In this document: piece by piece, positions 54,130-62,200 of the stretch
How the letters are laid out: each line of letters opens with the position of its first letter
Position numbering within the stretch: position 1 is the first letter of the stretch
NCBI GenBank assembly: GCA_965230215.1
Contig: CBDDKN010000001.1
Span: forward strand, 2,356,001-2,420,000
Direction of reading: 5' to 3'
DNA length: 64,000 nt
Source of the DNA: RFSX01 sp965230215
GTDB taxonomy: Bacteria > Bacteroidota > Bacteroidia > Chitinophagales > Saprospiraceae
The notes under the pieces: generated by a model
Databases searched by the model: none
The model's input: only the letters and a program-made list of their open reading frames with translations
Told to the model about the DNA's origin: nothing
Translations under genes and position numbers: made by a program

Positions 54130-55467
54130 ATGGATTATAAAGACAGGATACGAAATCATAAAACCGAAACAGATAAGGAAGCTTGGGCTGCTATGTCAGG
54201 CTTGCTTGATCAGGGTGCTACAGCAAAGGTGCATAAACTGCGTACAGGATTTATTATCGCTGCTGCCATAGCTATCCTTACATTGATGCTTCTGGCTTTT
54301 ATGTTGATTAAATCATTCGGCAAGAGCGGTTCTGAAAGTATGATTTCTTCAAGCACCACAGTAACAGAAAATGTTGATTTAGATCTTACAGATTCAAAAT
54401 CATTGATGGGTTCTATTAACGGAGATGCCAATGGTATATCCGCTGATCAAAGTGCCTTCAGTTCTACTGATGAAACATCTAAGCCTTCTCAAGACAACAC
54501 AAAAAAAGTTAATACGGCTGACGAAGAATCAATAATAGGAAATGTAAAATCTTCCAGTCTTTCATCTTCAGCATTAGGCTACAATAAAGAAAATAAGAAC
54601 AGTCAATCACAGAGCACTACACAAAAGACAAAAACAAGGTCGAGTAACAACACTCACATTGGTAATCAAATGGATTCTATTTCCTCTGTTGAGGATAGTG
54701 CTTCATCTTTAGATATAAGCGATAGTGATTCCTTTAAAGGAAATCTGGAAGCAATTTCAATGAATGCTCTATCTGAAAATCGGGAATCAAAAGAAATGTT
54801 GTTTGCTATGGCGTCAATAATGGATTTAGAGCTTGAGCTTATCCGCGAAAACGAGATTCCACTAACGATCAATTTCGCTGATTCAGATGTCATCATCATC
54901 CGACAACCCATGAGCAATATCATTGACTTCAATTATACAATTGGAGGAGCTGACGGTGTATCGCCATTGAAGCATTTGAGAATAGGATACAAGAGAATTA
55001 TTTCTGACAAGTGGATAGCTGGAGCCAATTACGGTATCGTAAGAGGAAACAAAAAAGCAAAAGATATCTCGCGTATCACAAGCGAACAAATTCCTTCATT
55101 CCTTGATGCATTTCAGAATATAACAATGGGCGCAGATGAGAACACGAATGTGGAATTTACCAACATGTCCACTTTCTCATTGAAGATATTCAGAAGTCTG
55201 ATGGACAAACCAAACCTGCAGTTGTGGGCTGGCTTAGGTGGTAGATACAGTCAAGTCGATAATCAATACATACAGAGTCTGCGATTCTCAGAGAACATGG
55301 TGACAGAAGTCCTTGTGGAATCCGACAGTTACAATAGTCTTGATATAGAGCTATCAATAGACCTGGATTACAAGATCTCAGAGAGTCTCAGGTTCTACAT
55401 TAACGGAACGGCAGTACCTGGCCTGGCCTATTATTCTTTAGGGGTTGGAAGTAAGGTATATTTCTAG
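54130..55467 (+). CDS. membrane-anchored sigma partner with barrel-like C-terminal domain
   Basis: 445 residues. A short cytoplasmic N-terminus (1-37, DRIRNHKTETDKEAWAAMSGLLDQG) is followed by a membrane helix (about 38-63), a long Ser/Thr/Asn-rich linker (65-230), and a C-terminal region (from about 260) with alternating strands ending in SLGVGSKVYF, like an outer-membrane beta-barrel end. Placed 1 bp after a sigma gene, the layout suggests an anti-sigma that spans the periplasm to the outer membrane. I do not know a named family with this arrangement. Confidence 0.65.
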   Translation: MDYKDRIRNHKTETDKEAWAAMSGLLDQGATAKVHKLRTGFIIAAAIAILTLMLLAFMLIKSFGKSGSESMISSSTTVTENVDLDLTDSKSLMGSINGDANGISADQSAFSSTDETSKPSQDNTKKVNTADEESIIGNVKSSSLSSSALGYNKENKNSQSQSTTQKTKTRSSNNTHIGNQMDSISSVEDSASSLDISDSDSFKGNLEAISMNALSENRESKEMLFAMASIMDLELELIRENEIPLTINFADSDVIIIRQPMSNIIDFNYTIGGADGVSPLKHLRIGYKRIISDKWIAGANYGIVRGNKKAKDISRITSEQIPSFLDAFQNITMGADENTNVEFTNMSTFSLKIFRSLMDKPNLQLWAGLGGRYSQVDNQYIQSLRFSENMVTEVLVESDSYNSLDIELSIDLDYKISESLRFYINGTAVPGLAYYSLGVGSKVYF

Positions 55468-55891
55468 AAAGCCTCCTGGCCTTCCTGGATTATTGGCAAT
55501 ACTATAATATTAGGGCGTGTACAGCATGTCATCATGAGCTCCAGGTGAGCCCTACAGCGATTTGTACATTTTAAAATGCATTTTAAACCCGTTTAGGCTT
55601 GTATTCGATATTATAAAAAATAATATTCAATAATTAACCCATTGTTAATAATGCCTTAGTGAATTAACCTATTAAATAAATTATAATATCTATTGGACAC
55701 ATTTTCAATGTGCTGTATCATAAAACAACATACCATATGGTAACATCGAATTAACATTTATCGTAATATGTTGATTTACAGCCTATTGCTGCGGAAATGT
55801 ACTTTTGTAATGCATGCTTAATTGGGTAACTTAAAAGTCCCAAATACCGACCATTAGTCAATTTTTAACCAGAATTAAACACCAACAAACA
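55468..55891. promoter_or_regulatory. palindrome-rich upstream region of the giant T9SS gene
   Basis: 424 bp without a coding frame. It holds perfect palindromes TTTAAAATGCATTTTAAA (55570-55587) and TACCATATGGTA (55731-55742), inverted repeat ATTAAC...GTTAAT near 55636-55651, and a TACTTTTG -7 element at 55800-55807. The palindromes look like binding sites for dimeric regulators. Confidence 0.5.
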
Positions 55892-58800
55892 ATGGCATCC
55901 CAGGCGTATGTTCACCCTATGGTCGGCGTGAGAAATACTCACAATTTGACCTCAATCAATTTAAGATCAATCAAAATTTTAATTTCCAGCCTTCTCATCA
56001 GTTTACTGATAAGCAATAACCTTGCAGCGGAAGGAACACCAGAACTGGCACCCAATATGGCTATTAGCATTATGGGACAGACCGGCTCAAGCAATCCATT
56101 TACAATGCACACAAGTAATGATGTGGCTGCTTTGAATATTGGTAATACGGAATACAACTACTTTGCCTATCGCGGTAAAACAACCAACGAGGCAAAGCTT
56201 AACATCTATGTCAAAGACCCTACATCTGAGAGCATCTTTATTGGACTCAGTAGTGGTACCGACAACAGGCTCTACGGTAGAGCTTATATGAATTACAAGT
56301 TTTATGTGCTGGATCCCAGTGGTAATGTGGTTTATGAATCCATCGTCATTGACCAATCAACCGCACCTATAGACCAGGGCACAAATATCCACGCTGATCT
56401 CAATCAAGGGTGGGTTCAAACCATGGATGGTGCCATCCAACTTGGCGGTACAGGGTATAATGCCATTGAAATTACTTCTGCGGACCTTATGAGTACTGGT
56501 AATATGGCCGAAGGCGATTACTCCATTGAATTCGAGGCACTCGATGATAATGGCAACCCAATCGCAGGATTTGGTGAGGGCATGGAGCCCGATGATTACC
56601 TGATTATTAACTTTTGGGATATAAATGTAGCTCAGGGAACAGACGCTAAAAAAGGACGTATCTGGTCAAAAAACTGGGGCTTATTTGCAATCAATGATTA
56701 CGGATTCCCTAACAGGCCATTCAATGGTGCGTTTTACGTTTGTGCTCCAGATCCATCCAATACTGACCTATCATACATAACCAAGATAGACTTCAATAAT
56801 GCAGGTTACAGACCAGGTGGGTTCAACATCGCATTTAACTCATTTGGTACTCAAATGGAAGATATGGCGTCTGGCCTATTCTTCCCAGAGACAGCCAAGT
56901 CAGTTCCGAATGCCAATGTATCTATACCGGAATATGATATCTATCTGAATGATCCTGTGGAAAGATGTCTTGCCGCAGAGTCTGCGAGTGTCCTTGACCT
57001 TAACGGAGTTAGTACATGCCAAGCAGGCAGTGCCAGTTATTGTATTTCATTTATAACTGATAAACCAGGTAATGTCCTGTTACTTCTTGATTTTGATGGA
57101 AGAGATGGCAAGTATACTGCAGGTACTTCAGACAGACTTATTCCATTTAGTGTAACCGATGCCAACCTTGGTTCTGACATATGCATCGACTGGGATGGAA
57201 GAGATGGTCTGGGAGAATTGGTAACTGGAGAAATCCCATTGGTACTGGAATTTATTCAGGGCCGATATAACCTTCCTATCTATGATGCTGAATATATGGA
57301 GAATGGTTTTATGATTGAAGCTGTGAGACCAGCTGGACCAGCTCCTGAAGTATTCTATGATGATACTGATATACCTGAGGATCCAGGTACCGGAAGTCCT
57401 AAGGATGGAACCGGTGGTTGTGCAGCACCTTGCCACAACTGGAATATTTATGTAGATGACAATGTACCAGGTTATGGAAACCTGCATACAATAAACACAT
57501 GGTGGTTCTCAAACAGATTGGTTGATGAATTAATAGCAGAATTTCCTGTAGTACTAAGCTGTTCAATAGAAGGACCATTTGAAATATGTCCCAATGCTGA
57601 AGAAGAGATTATGGTTGTGGTATCTCCTATTCCAGATAATGGTAATCTGCCAGCTTATACCGTTGAATGGAATGGACCTGGTGTAGTAAGTAGTGCTGAT
57701 GACAATGCAACAGTAAATGCACCGGGTGTATATTCTGCTACTGTATCATGGACTTCAAATAATGGAGAAATGTGTTTTTCAGAATGTGACTTTAGAATCG
57801 AAGGCCTTGAAGAGGCATATGCAAAAGATTCAATACTTGTAGCCGGACAGGACTTTACATACGAAGGACAGACTTTCACTTCGGATACGATAGCCAGATT
57901 TGTGTATGCTGGAATGGCTGCAAATGGTTGTGATAGTATATTCGATTACTGTATCAATTTCAGACCAGATGTTGAACTCTTCTGTTCTATCTCTGGACCA
58001 GATGGTATTTGCGAAGGTGGCTTTGAATCGATTACATTAAGCACAAGTCATGAGCCGGCTAGCGAACCGTTTCCAACAATTAACTCAGTGAGTTGGGACG
58101 GACAAATCATCATCAGTTCAACTGATAGTTCAGCTGTGGTAACAGGCGGTAGCACCTACACGGTGACCATTGAATACACAGACCAGAATGAAAACAACAA
58201 AGTTGCAACGTGTGAACTGTTTGTTGATCAATATCCAAATGTCCAAACCAAGGTTGATGAAGTGATTCCATTTGGAGGCGAAATAGAAATCAATGGAATA
58301 ATATATGACAGTACCGCTGTTGATACATTCTTTTTCCAGACTGTAAATGGATGTGATAGTACTGTTGTCGTTTGTGTTACGGAAGAAGATCCAGACATCG
58401 TGCTTAGCTGTGAACTAAGTGGCCCAGCAGGCATCTGTATGGACGAAACAGGAATAGTTACCCTTACTTATGACTACACACCAGTTTCTGCACCTGAACC
58501 AATCATCAATTCAATTGAATGGACGGGTAACGGCATCGTATCAGCCAATGCTGATTTGACTGAAGCCACAGTTACTGGAGGAGAAACATATTCTGTCCAA
58601 ATCAACTATACCAATCCAGTTAATGGAGAAACTAAAGATGCTTTCTGCGATATCTTTGTAGATCAATTCCCTACTTATGAGATCCAGATAGATACGATAA
58701 AAGAATCTGGTGAAACGATTACCATAAATGGTGTTGATTACGACTCAGAAGGTGAATTCCTGCAAGATGGTACAACTACCGAAGGCTGTGATAGTATTGT

Positions 58801-60622
58801 CATCATCCGAATCGTGGAAGAAGCCACATTGCTTTGCTATGACCTCAATGACTGTAAGTCGGTTGATTACACAAGGTTTACGCCTAAAGTAGCCGAGGAT
58901 TTTGATTGTGCGCATGTTTCAGGATCTTATCTTTACAGAGAAAATCCACAGGTTAATGGACACTCTTGTACCGAAGGCGTTAACGGTACTGATGCCATTT
59001 GTATCAGTTCAGTAGAGGATTGTAACTACAATGCAGGAGATGAAAAATCTGCCATCATTGACGTTGTCATCGTTCCGGAAGAAGGCAATGCTGTTCGTGT
59101 ATCTGGATTGGATTTCTACGAACGCGCTCCTGAGAGATACCAATGGAATGTGGGATTTGAAGGCGTTAATAATTACCCTACATTATATGGTGTACGTGTC
59201 TTGAAAAACGGAACTGAGATATTCCGTTCTGAAGGAAATGCAACCAATCTGGATTGGACATTACAGAAGTTTAGTTTCATTTCAAACGATGAATTCATAA
59301 TCGATATTCCTACTATTCTCAGATTTGAGCTTCTAGCTTACTGCACAGTAGGTAACGACTCAGATGTAACGGCTTGGGATCTTGATGAAATAAAAATCAA
59401 AGCCAATTGTACAAGTCCTGAAACAGGAACCATCGATGTGACGGGTCAAATTACCAACGTGTTCGGTGATGCATTGGAAAATGTTGAATTACATCTTTCC
59501 AGTGACCATAGCGATCACAATGGAGAATTGGCATTGACTGATACGAATGGCTACTATGCTTTTGATAATCTGACAGCAGATCACGATTACAAAGTAATTC
59601 CAGAATTGGACAGAAATCATCTTAAGGGTGTAACAACTGCTGATTTGATTCATATTCAGAGACACATCCTGGGACTTGAGTACTTTGAAACGCCATATCA
59701 ATATATAGCTGCAGATGCTGACAGATCCAATTCCATCTCTGCTGTAGATTTGCTTGAAATTCGCAAACTGATACTGGGTATCAATGACGCATTCACCAAC
59801 AATACCAGTTACAGGTTTGGTGCAAGCAGTCAGGAATTGGCAGTGGATAACCCATGGATAATAGATGATTCAGTAGTTCTTCAGAATATTGAAGAGGACA
59901 GACACAACCAAAACTTTACTGCCATCAAGGTAGGAGATGTTTCATCTCTTAGAAATATAAATGGAAGTAATCCAATCAATAAGCGGTCAAGCAAATCAGT
60001 GCTGCTTAAAGCTGAAGATGTATATCTTAAAACGGGCGAGTCAAGTGTTGTCACATTTGAATTCGATACCGCTGATGAAATACAAGGTTTCCAAATGGCG
60101 ATCGATATTTCAGGATTTGCACAATTAAAGCCAATTGGTGATTCTGACAATTTGGATTATGTAATTGATGGTGATATTATGAGAATAATATGGTCCAAAT
60201 ATGCATCAAGCACGGATTTGAAGTCGATGACATTTGAACTGGTCTCATATTCTGATGGGCATATTTCAGAAATGTTCAGACTAAATGACAAAGAGATGAG
60301 TCCTGAAGTGTACACTACATATGATATGGAAACCGAAGAAATTGAATTGGCTTTTAGCTCAGGAACTTTGACTACTGTTCTTGAACCAACAGCTTATCCA
60401 AATCCATTTGATAATGTATTGTATATCGATAACCCAATCGAGGAAAACTTAAAGGTTGAACTTGTGGACGTATCAGGAAGAATGCTTTACAGAAATGTAT
60501 TTGGGAATGACAATCCAAGAGTTGAGATTAACAAATCAGAAATTGGAAATTATAAAGGGCTAATGATAATACGTTTACAATATGGAGATCAAATAAAGAT
60601 CCAACGTGTTATCAGCATGTAA
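55892..60622 (+). CDS. giant T9SS-secreted protein with tandem Ig/PKD-like repeats and dockerin-like segment
   Basis: 1576 residues. The signal (ILISSLLISLLISNNLAAEG) lies about 30 residues in. EGTPELAPN starts the mature chain, followed by a large beta domain (50-530) shared with the 32930 product. Three repeats of about 150 residues follow, starting CSIEGPFEIC, CSISGPDGIC and CELSGPAGIC and each closing with NGCDS or EGCDS. Then come a CYDLNDC domain, a carboxypeptidase-regulatory-like domain with a dockerin-like pair (ADADRSNSISAVDLLEIRKLILG), a cohesin-like region, and a T9SS sorting domain (AYPNPFDNVLYI, VSGRMLYRNVF, RLQYGDQIKIQRV). Probably a surface protein; ligand unknown. Confidence 0.85.
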   Translation: MASQAYVHPMVGVRNTHNLTSINLRSIKILISSLLISLLISNNLAAEGTPELAPNMAISIMGQTGSSNPFTMHTSNDVAALNIGNTEYNYFAYRGKTTNEAKLNIYVKDPTSESIFIGLSSGTDNRLYGRAYMNYKFYVLDPSGNVVYESIVIDQSTAPIDQGTNIHADLNQGWVQTMDGAIQLGGTGYNAIEITSADLMSTGNMAEGDYSIEFEALDDNGNPIAGFGEGMEPDDYLIINFWDINVAQGTDAKKGRIWSKNWGLFAINDYGFPNRPFNGAFYVCAPDPSNTDLSYITKIDFNNAGYRPGGFNIAFNSFGTQMEDMASGLFFPETAKSVPNANVSIPEYDIYLNDPVERCLAAESASVLDLNGVSTCQAGSASYCISFITDKPGNVLLLLDFDGRDGKYTAGTSDRLIPFSVTDANLGSDICIDWDGRDGLGELVTGEIPLVLEFIQGRYNLPIYDAEYMENGFMIEAVRPAGPAPEVFYDDTDIPEDPGTGSPKDGTGGCAAPCHNWNIYVDDNVPGYGNLHTINTWWFSNRLVDELIAEFPVVLSCSIEGPFEICPNAEEEIMVVVSPIPDNGNLPAYTVEWNGPGVVSSADDNATVNAPGVYSATVSWTSNNGEMCFSECDFRIEGLEEAYAKDSILVAGQDFTYEGQTFTSDTIARFVYAGMAANGCDSIFDYCINFRPDVELFCSISGPDGICEGGFESITLSTSHEPASEPFPTINSVSWDGQIIISSTDSSAVVTGGSTYTVTIEYTDQNENNKVATCELFVDQYPNVQTKVDEVIPFGGEIEINGIIYDSTAVDTFFFQTVNGCDSTVVVCVTEEDPDIVLSCELSGPAGICMDETGIVTLTYDYTPVSAPEPIINSIEWTGNGIVSANADLTEATVTGGETYSVQINYTNPVNGETKDAFCDIFVDQFPTYEIQIDTIKESGETITINGVDYDSEGEFLQDGTTTEGCDSIVIIRIVEEATLLCYDLNDCKSVDYTRFTPKVAEDFDCAHVSGSYLYRENPQVNGHSCTEGVNGTDAICISSVEDCNYNAGDEKSAIIDVVIVPEEGNAVRVSGLDFYERAPERYQWNVGFEGVNNYPTLYGVRVLKNGTEIFRSEGNATNLDWTLQKFSFISNDEFIIDIPTILRFELLAYCTVGNDSDVTAWDLDEIKIKANCTSPETGTIDVTGQITNVFGDALENVELHLSSDHSDHNGELALTDTNGYYAFDNLTADHDYKVIPELDRNHLKGVTTADLIHIQRHILGLEYFETPYQYIAADADRSNSISAVDLLEIRKLILGINDAFTNNTSYRFGASSQELAVDNPWIIDDSVVLQNIEEDRHNQNFTAIKVGDVSSLRNINGSNPINKRSSKSVLLKAEDVYLKTGESSVVTFEFDTADEIQGFQMAIDISGFAQLKPIGDSDNLDYVIDGDIMRIIWSKYASSTDLKSMTFELVSYSDGHISEMFRLNDKEMSPEVYTTYDMETEEIELAFSSGTLTTVLEPTAYPNPFDNVLYIDNPIEENLKVELVDVSGRMLYRNVFGNDNPRVEINKSEIGNYKGLMIIRLQYGDQIKIQRVISM

Positions 60623-60623
60623 T

Positions 60624-60658
60624 AAAAAAAGGGCTTCAAATTGAAGCCCTTTTTTTTA
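60624..60658. terminator. bidirectional intrinsic terminator
   Basis: GGGCTTCAA and TTGAAGCCC pair perfectly around one base, with A7 before and T8 after. It serves the T9SS gene and the convergent DUF6249 gene. Confidence 0.93.
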
Positions 60659-60662
60659 TACT

Positions 60663-61019
60663 CTATTCGTCTCTGTAATTTCTATCAACTGCTCGGGTAA
60701 TATAAAAGCCCGCAAGTAAGGCGGCTCCCAGGCATAAAAATATGGAAGCAGGCATCGCAGCATCCTCATCAATTCCTGACAATGCAATAGCATTTCCAAT
60801 GATGACCCCTAAGCCAACTCCTATACCGAGTAAGCCCAGATTGATCAGTATAACAGCGTAGAGCGGAATAGCAGATTTGCGCTTTGATGTAACAAATAAA
60901 TCTGCGCTTTCACCCTTTTCAATAAGTGCCATGCGCTCTTTGTGTCTTGTGCTAAAATAGAGGTATACGATTCCAAAAAAAGTACCGAATAACACCATTA
61001 ATACTACTACTTCTTCCAT
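60663..61019 (-). CDS. DUF6249 family membrane protein
   Basis: A 118-residue inner-membrane protein with three hydrophobic helices (about 4-22, 50-75, 88-108). The segment STRHKERMALIEKGESADLF between helices one and two is the hallmark of DUF6249. Such genes usually lie beside an ECF sigma factor and a small anti-sigma-like gene in Bacteroidota, as here (61161 and 61733, divergent). The role is unknown. Confidence 0.8.
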   Translation of the reverse strand: MEEVVVLMVLFGTFFGIVYLYFSTRHKERMALIEKGESADLFVTSKRKSAIPLYAVILINLGLLGIGVGLGVIIGNAIALSGIDEDAAMPASIFLCLGAALLAGFYITRAVDRNYRDE

Positions 61020-61160
61020 TTTATGGTTTTTTTAATGTCTTGAAAATATGCAAGGTTCAATCATATTGACAATCCGCTTTTGACCCTGGTTACACTTTTT
61101 TTAAAGTATTTTCATAATAATGTAACCGGAACCGATTAAGCTTTGTCAATAAGAGTAGAC

Positions 61161-61730
61161 ATGCAAATCGAAAACGAACTAGATTATATCAATAAGGCCA
61201 AAGATGGGGACATCGATGCTTATGGCATTATCGCTGAGTCTTATAATGATATGATCTATACACTGGCAATGCGGATTCTCAATAACAGGGAAGAAGCGGA
61301 GGATCTGTGTCAGGAGATATTGATTAAGCTGTTTAAGACTTTGCATAAATACAAAGCACAAGCACCATTTGGTGCATGGGTATATCGTATCAGCTATAAT
61401 GAGACGATCAATAAATACAGATCCCTGAAAAGGCATCGTGGTGTATTTGAACCTACTTCAGAACATACTGATGTGCGCGCTGAGACCAGTTTGGTGGATG
61501 ATAAGATGCAACATTCAGAACGTAAAATGATAATTCTGGAAGCACTCAGCAGTCTAAGTGTGCAGGATAAGTTCCTGGTTCACGGTTTCTATTTTGATGA
61601 CATTCCAATTAAAGAATTGGCGGTTATAACCGGTCTTACAGAAAGCAATATCAAAATCAAATTGCACCGCAGTAGAAAGAAGCTATTTGAATTGTTGAAT
61701 AAAAAACATATAATTGAAAATCTATTCTAG
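61161..61730 (+). CDS. ECF-type RNA polymerase sigma factor
   Basis: About 189 residues. Region 2: YNDMIYTLAMRILNNREEAEDLCQEILIKLFKTLHKYK with the typical DLCQEI core; then FGAWVYRISYNETINKYRS. Region 4: LSVQDKFLVHGFYFDDIPIKELAVITGLTESNIKIKLHRSRKKLFELL. I prefer the ATG at 61161 (MQIENELDY) to the TTG at 61143. The next gene begins 2 bp after the stop, the usual sigma/anti-sigma arrangement. Confidence 0.9.
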   Translation: MQIENELDYINKAKDGDIDAYGIIAESYNDMIYTLAMRILNNREEAEDLCQEILIKLFKTLHKYKAQAPFGAWVYRISYNETINKYRSLKRHRGVFEPTSEHTDVRAETSLVDDKMQHSERKMIILEALSSLSVQDKFLVHGFYFDDIPIKELAVITGLTESNIKIKLHRSRKKLFELLNKKHIIENLF

Positions 61731-61732
61731 TT

Positions 61733-62119
61733 ATGGAAAACAACAGAGAAGAGAATCAATTCAAAGCGTTAATCAAAAGCACGGGTCGTGAAACTGCACC
61801 GGAGCACATCGCGCGCAGTGTGCTGGATTCACTGCGTTCAGAGTCTGTAGTTACTCAAAAAAATGAACGCTTAATTCCACTCTGGGCCATAGCTGCATTT
61901 GCGGCTTGTCTGTTCATAGCTTTGGCAAATACGACAAGTTGGAGCATGGACTTTCTATCCTTTTTTGAGGGATATACCTCCCCTGATTTTATTGGACAAC
62001 TGAGCTTTCCAAAAATAGCACTAGGAGGAACAGCATCCATCGCGTTGAAGATTCTAATTCCAGTATTGTGTATTCAGTTTATCCTGATCAGGAAGTATTT
62101 TGATCTTAGGTCAAACTGA
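61733..62119 (+). CDS. small membrane protein, putative anti-sigma partner
   Basis: 128 residues: a cytoplasmic N-terminus with ETAPEHIARSVLDSLRSE, then two hydrophobic segments (about 45-62 and 98-120) separated by a short loop. The start is 2 bp after the sigma gene stop. Position and topology suggest control of that sigma factor. It has no recognisable catalytic or zinc-binding motif. Confidence 0.65.
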   Translation: MENNREENQFKALIKSTGRETAPEHIARSVLDSLRSESVVTQKNERLIPLWAIAAFAACLFIALANTTSWSMDFLSFFEGYTSPDFIGQLSFPKIALGGTASIALKILIPVLCIQFILIRKYFDLRSN

Positions 62120-62200
62120 TAATTATACTATTTTTAATATACCTCGGAGGAACAGTTCTTTTCGATTTTCTTATATTTAAAATGTAACCATACATTTTAT

